64,000 nucleotides of DNA. It comes from Amycolatopsis deserti (GTDB lineage Bacteria; Actinomycetota; Actinomycetes; Mycobacteriales; Pseudonocardiaceae). Location of the stretch: positions 124,001 through 188,000 of the forward strand of contig NZ_BNAU01000010.1 in assembly GCF_014653945.1 (NCBI RefSeq). The letters are read 5' to 3'. The notes beneath the pieces are model-generated. The model saw only the letters and a list, made by a program, of their open reading frames with translations, did no database searches and was not told where the DNA came from. Shown here piece after piece: positions 8,302 through 16,118 of this stretch. A program made the position numbers and the translations under genes. Positions within the stretch are counted from its first letter, which is position 1. Each line of letters starts with the position of its first letter.

Positions 8302-9717
8302 ATGACAGTGCCGGTTGACGAGGTGTTGACCACCACCCGTGCTGTTCGCAGGCGGCTGCTGCTCGACGTGCCCGTCGAGGACCAGGTGATCGAAGACTGC
8401 CTCGAAGTGGCCTTGCAGGCGCCCAACGGTGGCAACCGCCAGCCCTGGCGGTGGATCGTCGTGCGGGACGAGGGACAGCGGGCACGGATCGCCGAGGTGT
8501 ACCGGCGCTGCTTCGCCGATTACGTCGCCGAGCTGGGCAACCCCGGGCCGTCCCGGGACCTGGACAGCGCCCGGTTCCTCGCCGACAACCTGCACCGCGT
8601 CCCGGTGCTCGTGCTGCCGTGCCTCGTCGCGCCGCGGCTGCCCGAGGGCAGCCAGGCCAGTCCGTGGGGGTCGCTGCTCCCGGCCGCCTGGAGCTACATG
8701 CTCGCCGCTCGCGCGCGGGGACTCGGCACCGCGTGGACCACCTGCCACCTGCGCCGGGAAGCCGAGATCGCGGACATCCTCGGCCTGCCGCCCGGGATCC
8801 GGCAGGGTGTCCTGATCCCGACCGCCTACCACGACGGCGGCCCGTTCCGGCCCGCCCGCCGGACACCGCTCGCGGACGTGCTGGTGGTCGACCGCTGGCC
8901 CCGGCCCGAGCGGCGGACCCGTGAGCTCACGGCCGACCTCGACGACCCGTTCTTCTTCGACCACGAACTCGACCACCTGCCCGGCATGCTGCTCCTGAGC
9001 GCCGCACTCGACCTCGTACGCCCGGCCGGCGGGGACCCCGCCGTCACCCTGGCACTCGACTTCCGCGGCATGGGGGAGCTGGACGAGCCGGTGCGGCTGA
9101 CCGCCGAGTCTCCCGACGACAGCGGCCGGCTCTGGCAGGTTCACGCCGATCAGGACGGCAGGACGATCATGACCGGCACCATCGAGCGGATCGGCGCGGC
9201 CGCGAGCGCGCCCGGGACCGTGGCCGGGACCGTAAAGCCCGTTGAGCAGCGGCTGGTGCACCGCCGGCGCGCGGAGAACGTGTTCGTCGGCGACCTCGTC
9301 GAGAGCGAGCACGACTGGCGGGTGACCGTGCTGCCGGCCCCAGCCGGGCACCACCTCGACGGCGGCCGGACCGCGGAACGGCTCATCGAGGCGGCGCGGC
9401 AGTTCGTGACCCTCCTGGAGTACGCGGACAACCAGCGGCAGGAGGGCACGCGGTTCGTGCTGACCCGCCTCGCCGCCACGGTGCCCGCCGGTCCGTCCGC
9501 CGGAGCGGTCCTGAGCTGGGCGAAGACCGGCTCACGCGGCAACCGGCCACGCTACGACGTGCGGATCCTCGACGCCGGCGGCCGGGCCGTGGGGTCGGTG
9601 ACCGTCTGCGGCCGGGCACTCAGCGACGCCGCGTTCCGCAGGCTCCGGGGCCGGCCGGCACCGCTGGCCACGGCTGCCCCGGTTCTCAGCGCCGGCGGGC
9701 CCGCAGCGCCTCGATGA
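8302..9717 (+). CDS. Nitroreductase fused to tandem AfsA-like hotdog domains
   Basis: 471 aa; ATG at 8302 with AAGGAG 6 nt upstream. Residues 1-205 are a nitroreductase-family FMN domain (ALQAPNGGNRQPWRWIVV; RGLGTAWTTCHLRREAEI). Residues 210-300 resemble the C-terminal half of AfsA/ScbA proteins (FFFDHELDHLPGMLLLSAAL). Residues 311-445 resemble their N-terminal half (LVHRRRAENVFVGDL; IEAARQFVTLLEYA, keeping the Glu363-x2-Arg366 pair of that family; SDAAFRRLRG at the end). AfsA proteins make the butenolide precursor of gamma-butyrolactone signals, but in the opposite domain order. Function here is inferred only: possibly synthesis or reduction of a signalling lipid. Its C-terminus overlaps the convergent ParB-like gene by 32 bases. 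Confidence 0.8.
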   Translation: MTVPVDEVLTTTRAVRRRLLLDVPVEDQVIEDCLEVALQAPNGGNRQPWRWIVVRDEGQRARIAEVYRRCFADYVAELGNPGPSRDLDSARFLADNLHRVPVLVLPCLVAPRLPEGSQASPWGSLLPAAWSYMLAARARGLGTAWTTCHLRREAEIADILGLPPGIRQGVLIPTAYHDGGPFRPARRTPLADVLVVDRWPRPERRTRELTADLDDPFFFDHELDHLPGMLLLSAALDLVRPAGGDPAVTLALDFRGMGELDEPVRLTAESPDDSGRLWQVHADQDGRTIMTGTIERIGAAASAPGTVAGTVKPVEQRLVHRRRAENVFVGDLVESEHDWRVTVLPAPAGHHLDGGRTAERLIEAARQFVTLLEYADNQRQEGTRFVLTRLAATVPAGPSAGAVLSWAKTGSRGNRPRYDVRILDAGGRAVGSVTVCGRALSDAAFRRLRGRPAPLATAAPVLSAGGPAAPR

Positions 9718-10534
9718 CCTCGTCGTCCCAGCGGTGCTGGCGGATCAGCCGGTAGCGCTCGCCCGCGACCCACATGTAGGCCTCGGCCTCGGTGCGGTCG
9801 CCGATCAGCTCCGCCTGGCGCATCATCTCCACCACCGGCAGGTACTCCTCGTCGTACCAGCGCCGGGCGATCGTGGCGCGGTCGAGGAACTTGCCCTCGG
9901 ACTGCATGAGCCGGAAGCCCCACGCCTCGACGTGCTCGCCGAGGTGCGCGTAGTCCCACGGGTCGCTCACCACGATCGCCGCGCGCGCTTCGCCGCTCAA
10001 CGGCACCCGCGACAGGAACAGCCGCCGGTAGTCCTTGACGATCAGGTCGCCCCGGTAGCGGATGCCCTTCGGGTTGAGCTTGGTGTGCACCTCGGTCACC
10101 GACGCCTCGATGGTCTCCAGCCCGAGCGCGTAGGCGACCGAAACGCGGTGGTGCCCGTCGATCACGAAGTGCAGGTCGCCGACCCGGTACACCTCGATCG
10201 GCGGGATGTGCTCGCCGCGGCGGGCGGCCAGCGCGAGCCGTTCCCAGCGCTCCCGCACCCGGCCGGAGGTGGGCCGGAACCGGCGGTCGAAGTCGCGGCC
10301 CCGGTCCACGCTGCCGACGATCGAGTTCAGCGGGATCACCCGCAGCCCGACCCGCCGCTCGCTCACGTAGCCGAGCGCGTCGACGACCTCGTCGAACGGC
10401 AGCATGATGTTGACGTCGTCGGGTTCCCGGCGCAGCCAGTTCGCCAGCCGGGACAGCACCTGCCGCCGCCGGGCGCGCAGGAAGTCGTGTTCGGCGTCGG
10501 CGCGGGGGAAGCCGGTGTCCCGCGCGGGGTTCAC
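9686..10534 (-). CDS. ParB/Srx-fold domain protein
   Basis: 282 aa; the GTG at 10534 overlaps the stop of the metallophosphoesterase gene by 4 bases (GTGA). A ParB N-terminal-like domain sits at about residues 65-170, with IPLNSIVGSVDRG, IPPIEVYRVGDLHFVIDGHH and RVSVAYALG. The GHHRVSVA stretch occupies the place of the ParB box. No helix-turn-helix of true chromosome-partitioning ParB is evident, and the rest is a charged alpha-helical C-terminus. It is therefore not the chromosomal ParB. Family members of this size are annotated only as ParB-like; nuclease or nucleotide-binding roles are possible. It forms a two-gene unit with the phosphoesterase. Confidence 0.7.
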   Translation of the reverse strand: MNPARDTGFPRADAEHDFLRARRRQVLSRLANWLRREPDDVNIMLPFDEVVDALGYVSERRVGLRVIPLNSIVGSVDRGRDFDRRFRPTSGRVRERWERLALAARRGEHIPPIEVYRVGDLHFVIDGHHRVSVAYALGLETIEASVTEVHTKLNPKGIRYRGDLIVKDYRRLFLSRVPLSGEARAAIVVSDPWDYAHLGEHVEAWGFRLMQSEGKFLDRATIARRWYDEEYLPVVEMMRQAELIGDRTEAEAYMWVAGERYRLIRQHRWDDEVIEALRARRR

Positions 10535-11199
10535 GTCCGCACCTCGTGCGCGGTGAACTCGATGAGGTGCTTGCCGACGACGTTGCGGACTCTGGTCTCG
10601 CCCATCCGGTGCTCCCGGGGGTGTTCGCCGTAGGGGTGGATGTGGCCGTGCAGCAACCAGTCCGGCCGCATCCGCTCGACCGTGGGGTGCAGGCAGTCGA
10701 AGCCGCGGTGCGGCGGGTCTTCGCGGTCGCCGACGCCGCGCGGCGGGGCGTGCGTCAGCAGGACGTCCACGCCGCGCCCGTCCCGGCGCCGCCGTCGCGC
10801 GGCCTGCCGGACCAGGCGCCGGGCGCGGCGGGCCTGCTGCGCCTGGGTCCACTGGTTGGGGCCGTCGTTGTAGCGGACCGAGCCGCCCAGGCCGGCGATC
10901 CGCAGGCCGCACACGTCGACGACGCGGCCGTCGGCGTTGATGCCGCCGGCCGGGCCGGGCCACGCCTGCGGGAACCCGGCCCGCAGGAACAGGCCGCCGT
11001 GGCGGGTGAACCCGGACAGGTCCGGGTCGTGGTTGCCGGGCACGAACACGCACGGCACGCCGCCCAGCGCGTCGGTCAGGTACTCCAGGTAGTCGAACGG
11101 CAGGTCACCGGCGGCCAGGACGAGGCCGACGTCGCAGCCGGGGCCGATACCGGCCCACAGCCGCTCGTCGACCTCGTCGGCGACCACCAGTGCGCGCAT
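10531..11199 (-). CDS. Metallophosphoesterase (calcineurin-like)
   Basis: 222 aa. Start ATG at 11199 (MRALVVADEVDERLW) has a TATCGT -10-like box 6 nt upstream, suggesting a leaderless message. Metal-binding motifs of the calcineurin-like superfamily are visible: AGDLP (in place of GDxxD), VPGNHDPD, LLTHAPPRG and LLHGHIHP. Such enzymes hydrolyse phosphoesters or cyclic nucleotides in the cytosol; no signal peptide is seen. Substrate unknown. It is coupled by a 4-base overlap to the downstream ParB-like gene. Confidence 0.85.
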   Translation of the reverse strand: MRALVVADEVDERLWAGIGPGCDVGLVLAAGDLPFDYLEYLTDALGGVPCVFVPGNHDPDLSGFTRHGGLFLRAGFPQAWPGPAGGINADGRVVDVCGLRIAGLGGSVRYNDGPNQWTQAQQARRARRLVRQAARRRRRDGRGVDVLLTHAPPRGVGDREDPPHRGFDCLHPTVERMRPDWLLHGHIHPYGEHPREHRMGETRVRNVVGKHLIEFTAHEVRT

Positions 11200-11205
11200 G
11201 GGTCC

Positions 11206-11211
11206 ACGATA
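11206..11211 (-). promoter_or_regulatory. -10 box for leaderless metallophosphoesterase gene
   Basis: TATCGT on the minus strand ends 6 nt before the ATG at 11199. This is the spacing expected when transcription begins at the start codon. Confidence 0.45.
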
Positions 11212-11219
11212 GGGACTCC

Positions 11220-11333
11220 TCAGCGCGCCTGCGCGAGTTCCGGGTGGTCGGCGATCAGGACCGCCACCACCGCGATCCACGTCAGGGTCAGCGCGAGGGC
11301 CCAGAACTTCAGGCTCGAGAGCAGTCTGGTCAT
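11220..11333 (-). CDS. 37-aa single-helix membrane peptide
   Basis: Too short for standard ORF thresholds but well supported. ATG at 11333 has AAGGAG at ideal spacing; the peptide begins MTRLLSSLKFWALALTLTW, carries one hydrophobic helix (about residues 10-28) and ends in a charged tail. It lies 36 bp downstream of corA on the same strand, so it may be cotranscribed. By position it could be a small partner of the Mg2+ channel, but no family is recognised. Confidence 0.65.
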   Translation of the reverse strand: MTRLLSSLKFWALALTLTWIAVVAVLIADHPELAQAR

Positions 11334-11369
11334 GGAGCGACTCCTTCCATCGAATAGGTCAGGAATGGG

Positions 11370-12455
11370 CTAGAGCCAGTTGTTCTTCCTGAATATTCGG
11401 TAAAGAAGCAGGCAGATCCCGAGAATCATGACGAGAACCGCCGGATAGCCGAACTGCCAGTGCAACTCCGGCATGAAGTCGAAATTCATGCCGTAGATAC
11501 CCGCGATCATAGTGGGCACCGTGATCATCGCCGCCCACGAGGTGATCTTGCGCATGTCGCTGTTCTGCTGGAGCGTGATCTTGGCGACCGTCGCGTTCAC
11601 CAGCGTCGTCAGCAGCTCGTCGAAGTTGCCCACCCGCTCCGACACGGTGGTCAGGTGGTCGTCGACGTCCCGGAAGTAGGACCGGACCTCGTCGGGCACC
11701 AGCCGGGTGAAGCCCTCGGCCAGCCGGCGCACCGGCGTGACCAGCGGCATGACCGCGCGGCGCAGCTCCAGCACCTCGCGTTTCATGAGGTAGATCTGCT
11801 CCGCGCTGACCGTCGACCGCGGCGCGAACACGCGCGCCTCCATCTCGTCGATGTCCTCCTCGATCGAGGAGGTGACGTCGAGGTACTGGTCGACGATGAG
11901 GTCGGTGATGGCGTGCAGCACCGCCGCCGGCCCGTTCACCAGCCGCTCCGGGTCCTCGTCGAGGTCGCGGCGCAGCCGGGCCAGCCCGGAGTGCGCCCCG
12001 TGCCGGACGGTGATGATGAAGTCCAGCCCGAGGAACGCCATCAGCTCGCCGGTCTCCACGATCTCGTTGGCCGTGGTCGGGGAGTCGTGCTCGACGTAGC
12101 GGACCGTCTTGAGCACCATGAACAGCGTGTCGTCGTAGCGCTCCAGCTTGGGCCGCTGGTGCGCCTGCACGGCGTCCTCGACGGCCAGCTCGTGCAGGCC
12201 GTAGACCTCCGCGATGCCCTGGATCTGCTGCTGGTCGGGCTCGTGCAGGCCGATCCAGACGAAGCCATCGCGCCGGCGCCGGACCTCCTTGATGGCCTCG
12301 GCGTGCGTCCAGCGCCCGGGCAGCCGTTCGCCGTCGACGTAGACCGCGCAGTCGACGATGTAGGCCGACACCGGCACCGGCACGGGCGGCTCGACGCGCG
12401 CGGCGCGGCCGTTGCCCCGGCCGCGCAGGCCACCGAGGGAGGGAATCGCAGGCAT
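11370..12455 (-). CDS. corA: CorA-type magnesium/cobalt transport protein
   Basis: 361 aa. ATG at 12455 with AGGAG upstream; an in-frame ATG at 12509 lacks one. The long cytosolic funnel domain is rich in acidic and helical segments. It is followed by two membrane helices with the diagnostic YGMNF motif in the first and a basic C-terminal FRKNNWL. CorA forms pentameric Mg2+ channels in the plasma membrane. corA next to lpqY-sugABC is also the M. tuberculosis arrangement (Rv1239c), here separated by about 5 kb of accessory genes. Confidence 0.92.
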   Translation of the reverse strand: MPAIPSLGGLRGRGNGRAARVEPPVPVPVSAYIVDCAVYVDGERLPGRWTHAEAIKEVRRRRDGFVWIGLHEPDQQQIQGIAEVYGLHELAVEDAVQAHQRPKLERYDDTLFMVLKTVRYVEHDSPTTANEIVETGELMAFLGLDFIITVRHGAHSGLARLRRDLDEDPERLVNGPAAVLHAITDLIVDQYLDVTSSIEEDIDEMEARVFAPRSTVSAEQIYLMKREVLELRRAVMPLVTPVRRLAEGFTRLVPDEVRSYFRDVDDHLTTVSERVGNFDELLTTLVNATVAKITLQQNSDMRKITSWAAMITVPTMIAGIYGMNFDFMPELHWQFGYPAVLVMILGICLLLYRIFRKNNWL

Positions 12456-12772
12456 GGGATCTCCTGGCTTTCGCAGTGCGTACCACGACAGCCGGGCGGG
12501 CAAGAACACGTCCGCTCGGCTCTACCAGCGTTTCCCGGGCGAAAAGAGGCCTAACGGCCGGAAACGGATCCAGCCGTGCGGAGGGAGACGCTGGGTTTAC
12601 TAGGGAGCGGACTATCGCCACTACTCATCGTGCGTTCCTCACCTCCTCCAGCCGGACCGGCAACGTGGCGGCTGTCGCGTTGACGCACCGCCGCCATTGG
12701 TCGAGGGTACTCCTCAACATCAGTTGACGTCGCTCCAGGTCGGTGTGGCGTTACCCGCAGGGAGGTCGAGCG
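12456..12772. other. Divergent intergenic region, corA / MaoC gene
   Basis: About 317 bp between divergent genes. It contains the 25-codon ORF (12551-12628) and must carry promoters for both directions. GTTGACG at 12724-12730 could be a -35 for the MaoC gene. No riboswitch-like fold was identified by eye. Confidence 0.4.
12551..12628 (-). CDS. 25-codon possible leader peptide upstream of corA
   Basis: ATG at 12628 follows a very strong ribosome-binding site (GGAGGAGGTGAGG). The peptide starts MSSGDSPLPSKPSVS, with three prolines at 7, 9 and 12, and ends about 95 nt before corA. Pro-rich leader peptides controlling Mg2+ transporter transcription are known in enterobacteria (MgtL). The analogy here is inference. 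It could also be an unrelated small protein. Confidence 0.4.
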   Translation of the reverse strand: MSSGDSPLPSKPSVSLRTAGSVSGR

Positions 12773-13276
12773 GTGCAGTTCGGGCGGTATTTCGAGGAGT
12801 TCGAGGTGGGCGCGGTGTACAAGCACTGGCCCGGCAAGACGGTGACCGAGTACGACGACCACCTGTTCTGCCTGCTCACCATGAACCACCACCCGCTGCA
12901 CATGGACGCGCACTACGCGGCCGAGACCACCGACTTCGGCAAGAACGTGGTGGTGGGCAACTACATCTACTCGCTGCTGCTGGGGATGTCGGTGCCGGAC
13001 GTGTCGGGCAAGGCGATCGCGAACCTGGAGATCGAATCGCTCCGGCACGTCAAGCCGACCTTCCACGGTGACACCATCTACGGTGAGACCGAGGTACTGG
13101 AGAAGACCCCGTCGAAGTCCAAGGACGACCGGGGCGTGGTGTACGTGGAGACCCGGGGCTACAAGCAGGACGGCACCATCGTGTGCATCTTCCGGCGCAA
13201 GGTCCTGGTGCCGAAGCAGAACTACGGTGAGGCGCGTGGGGGCGAGCAGCCGGGCCGTCCCGTTCCGCACGAGTGA
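12773..13276 (+). CDS. MaoC-family hotdog dehydratase
   Basis: 167 aa; GTG at 12773 preceded by GGGAGG. Single hotdog domain with the hydratase motif LTMNHHPLHMDAHYA, matching the GDxNPxHxD-type active site of enoyl-CoA hydratase 2/MaoC proteins (NHHPLHMD here). Such enzymes hydrate enoyl-CoA or mesaconyl-type CoA esters. It lies near an acyl-CoA synthetase, suggesting a CoA-ester degradation role. Exact substrate unknown. Confidence 0.85.
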   Translation: MQFGRYFEEFEVGAVYKHWPGKTVTEYDDHLFCLLTMNHHPLHMDAHYAAETTDFGKNVVVGNYIYSLLLGMSVPDVSGKAIANLEIESLRHVKPTFHGDTIYGETEVLEKTPSKSKDDRGVVYVETRGYKQDGTIVCIFRRKVLVPKQNYGEARGGEQPGRPVPHE

Positions 13277-13286
13277 GGGAGAGCGC

Positions 13287-14390
13287 GTGACGATCGGGTT
13301 GGCCGAGGCCAAGCGGCAGCTGACCGACTTCGCCGGGAGCGCGGCGGGCGAGTCGCCGCTCTACGAGCACCTCGCGTCGAAGGCCGCCGGGGACGACGAG
13401 GTGGCCGGCCTGCTGGCCGCCGCGCCCGGCGGGGCGAGCCCGGCGCTGCTGTTCGCGGTCGCGCACCGGCTCATCCAGGCCGACCCGATCCACCCGCTCT
13501 CGCGCTACTACCCGTCGCTGGGCGGGTTCGACGGCGTCGACGGCCAGACCTGGCCGGTGTTCCGCGAGTTCCTGCTCGCGCACGCCGACGATGCGGCCGG
13601 GATGCTCGCGTCGAAGTCGCTGGCGAACAACGAGGTGCGCCGGGCCGCGTCGGCGTTCCCCGGGGTCGCGATGGCCGCCAAGCAGGCCGGCGGCAAGATC
13701 GCGTTGATCGAGGTCGGCACCGCGGGCGGGCTGCTGCTGGGGATGGACAAGTTCGCCTACCGGTACCAGTGCGACGGCGGCGAGCAGCTGGTGGCCGGTC
13801 CGGCCAAGGCGGCCGTCGGGCTGCACTGCGCGCTCGACCTGGCGCCCGGCGCGGTGCTGCCGAAACTGCCGAAGAAGCTGGCCGTCGCGGCGCGCGTCGG
13901 GCTCGACCCGGCGCCGCTGGATCTGTCCGATGAGGACGAGCTGGCGTGGCTGGAGGCGTGCGTGTGGGCCGACCAGCCGGACCGGGTGCGGCTGCTGCGG
14001 GCGGCGGCGCTGGCGCAGCGCAAGTCGCCGCCGGAGATCATCGCCGCTGGCGCGGCGGGCGGGTTCGGCGAGGCGGTGTCCCGGGTGCCCGCGGACCTGC
14101 CGCTGGTGGTGCTCACCAGCCGGACGATGGGCCACATCCCGGACGCCGAACGCGCCGAGTTCCTGTCCAGCATGGCCGCGCTGGGCGAGTCGCGTCCACT
14201 GTGGTGGGTCATGGACGAGACGTACGAGCACGGGTTGTCCGCGGTGCTGCCGGGCCGGGACGAGCTGGCTTTCGCCCGCGACGGCCTGACCACGCTGGGG
14301 CTCGCCCGGCGCACCGCGGACGGCTGGGACGCGCTCGCCCTGGCCCGCACCACGCGCTACGGCGCCCGGATGACCTGGCTGGCCGCCTAG
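13287..14390 (+). CDS. DUF2332 family protein
   Basis: 367 aa; GTG at 13287 with GGGAGAG upstream, 10 bases after the MaoC gene. Family-like segments are HPLSRYYPSLGG near residue 70 and IEVGTAGGLLLGMDKFAYRY, resembling a methyltransferase-like glycine motif. Members are widespread in actinobacteria next to acyl-CoA metabolism genes and have no established activity. The 3' end is 39 bp before the acyl-CoA synthetase start, so the three genes probably form one transcript. Confidence 0.85.
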   Translation: MTIGLAEAKRQLTDFAGSAAGESPLYEHLASKAAGDDEVAGLLAAAPGGASPALLFAVAHRLIQADPIHPLSRYYPSLGGFDGVDGQTWPVFREFLLAHADDAAGMLASKSLANNEVRRAASAFPGVAMAAKQAGGKIALIEVGTAGGLLLGMDKFAYRYQCDGGEQLVAGPAKAAVGLHCALDLAPGAVLPKLPKKLAVAARVGLDPAPLDLSDEDELAWLEACVWADQPDRVRLLRAAALAQRKSPPEIIAAGAAGGFGEAVSRVPADLPLVVLTSRTMGHIPDAERAEFLSSMAALGESRPLWWVMDETYEHGLSAVLPGRDELAFARDGLTTLGLARRTADGWDALALARTTRYGARMTWLAA

Positions 14391-14429
14391 CTGTTGTGTG
14401 GCCGGGGCCACTGCGGTGAGGATGTGGTC

Positions 14430-16022
14430 ATGGCTGAGGACACGTGGTTCACCCCGCTCACCCCGCTGGCGTTCCTGGAGCGCTCCGCCGAGGTCTTCGC
14501 TGACAAGGAGGCCATCGTCTACGGCGAGCGCCGGGTGACCTACCGCGAGTTCGCCGCCGAGGTGACGCGCGTGGCGCGGGCGCTGCGGGCGAGCGGGGTC
14601 GAGCCCGGGGACCGCGTCGCCTACCTCCTGCCGAACATCCCGGAGATGCTGGTCGCGCACTTCGCGGTGCCGCTCGCCGGCGCGGTGCTGGTCGCGATCA
14701 ACACCCGGCTCGCGCCGGCCGAGATCCGCTACATCCTCGAGCACTCCGGGGCGAAGGTGCTGGTCGTGGACGCCGCGCTGCACGGCTCGGTGCCACCCGG
14801 CACCGGCGTCGAAGTGGTGACGGTGCTCGACGGCGCCGAGCCGGACCCGGCGCTCGGCGGCATCACCTACGACGAGCTGCTGGCGCGGGGCAGCGACGAG
14901 CCGTTGCCGTGGCGCGTCGCGGACGAGCGGTCGACGATCTCGATCAACTACACGTCCGGGACGACGGGGCGGCCCAAGGGCGTGCAGTACCACCACCGGG
15001 GCGCGTACCTGAACTCGCTCGCCGAGATCATCCATTCGGGTCATTCGCCGGAGTCGAAGTACCTGTGGACGCTGCCGATGTTCCACTGCAACGGCTGGTG
15101 CACGACCTGGGCGGTCACCGCGATCGGCGGCACGCACGTGTGCCTGCGGGCGGTCGACGCGGCGGAGATCTGGCGGCTGCTGGACGGCGAGGGCATCACG
15201 CACCTCAACGGCGCGCCGACGGTGCTGAACACGATCGCCGGGTACTCGGAAGCGCACCCGCTGGCGCGCGAGGTCGTGGTGACGACGGCCGGGGCGCCGC
15301 CGTCGCCGACGGTGATCCGGCGGATGACCGAGCTGGGCGCGCGGCTGGTGCACGTGTACGGGCTGACCGAGACGTACGGGCCGTACACGGTGTGCGAGCC
15401 GCAGGAGGGGTGGCTCAAGCTCGACGTCGCCGAGCGGAGCAGGCTGATGGCGCGGCAGGGCGTCGGGATGCTGGTGACCGACGGGATCCGCGTGGTGGAC
15501 GAGCAGATGCGCGACGTGCCCCGCGACGGCGTCACGATGGGTGAGGTCGTGATGCGCGGGAACAACGTGATGTCCGGGTACTTCGCCGACCCGGAGGCGA
15601 CGGAGAAAGCGTTTCGCGGGGGGTGGTTCCACTCCGGTGACCTGGGCGTGTGGCATCCGGACGGCTACATCCAGCTGCGCGACCGGGCCAAGGACATCAT
15701 CGTCTCCGGCGGCGAGAACATCTCCACGATCGAGGTGGAGGCGGCGCTGGACTCGCACGAGGCCGTCGCGGAGGTCGCGGTGGTCGGCGTCCCGGACGAG
15801 AAGTGGGGCGAGCGGCCTAAGGCGTACGTCGTGCTGCGGCCGGGAGCTTCGGTGACGGCCGACGAGCTGCGGTCGCACGTGCGGGAGCAGATCGCGCGGT
15901 TCAAGGTGCCGGACCGGGTGGAGTTCGTGGAGGCGCTGCCGAAGACCTCGACGGGGAAGATCCAGAAGTTCCAGCTGCGCGAACGCGAGTGGGGCACCGC
16001 GGAGAGCCGCATCCAGGGCTGA
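14430..16022 (+). CDS. Acyl-CoA synthetase (FadD-type, AMP-forming)
   Basis: 530 aa; ATG at 14430. Adenylate-forming enzyme motifs are INYTSGTTGRPKGVQYHH (phosphate loop), VYGLTETYGP (A5), SGDLGVWHPDGYIQLRDRAK (A7/A8), SGGENISTIEVE, and the C-terminal catalytic Lys in PKTSTGKIQKFQLRE. It activates a carboxylic acid to the acyl-adenylate and then the CoA thioester. Sequence style resembles medium-chain or methylmercaptopropionyl-CoA ligases. Substrate is not decidable. Cotranscription with MaoC and DUF2332 is likely. Confidence 0.92.
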   Translation: MAEDTWFTPLTPLAFLERSAEVFADKEAIVYGERRVTYREFAAEVTRVARALRASGVEPGDRVAYLLPNIPEMLVAHFAVPLAGAVLVAINTRLAPAEIRYILEHSGAKVLVVDAALHGSVPPGTGVEVVTVLDGAEPDPALGGITYDELLARGSDEPLPWRVADERSTISINYTSGTTGRPKGVQYHHRGAYLNSLAEIIHSGHSPESKYLWTLPMFHCNGWCTTWAVTAIGGTHVCLRAVDAAEIWRLLDGEGITHLNGAPTVLNTIAGYSEAHPLAREVVVTTAGAPPSPTVIRRMTELGARLVHVYGLTETYGPYTVCEPQEGWLKLDVAERSRLMARQGVGMLVTDGIRVVDEQMRDVPRDGVTMGEVVMRGNNVMSGYFADPEATEKAFRGGWFHSGDLGVWHPDGYIQLRDRAKDIIVSGGENISTIEVEAALDSHEAVAEVAVVGVPDEKWGERPKAYVVLRPGASVTADELRSHVREQIARFKVPDRVEFVEALPKTSTGKIQKFQLREREWGTAESRIQG

Positions 16023-16118
16023 AAGGACCCAGCGGCCGACACGCCGCGCCGCGACCGGCCCACACGCCGCCGCGGTGTGTTTGCCGCTCCGGCACGCGGG
16101 CGGGAGCGGAAAGCGCCC

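Noticed and set aside
9686..10534. Chromosomal partitioning ParB
   Set aside because: No ParA neighbour, no partition-type helix-turn-helix and no parS-like sites nearby; only the N-terminal ParB-like fold is present.
12456..12772. M-box or other Mg2+ riboswitch upstream of corA
   Set aside because: No conserved M-box core could be recognised by eye. Only the short ORF with a strong ribosome-binding site was supportable.
13050..15878. 942-codon minus-strand frame opposite DUF2332 and acyl-CoA synthetase genes
   Set aside because: Antisense shadow of two well-supported genes; protein is Arg/His/Gly-rich with no recognisable domain.
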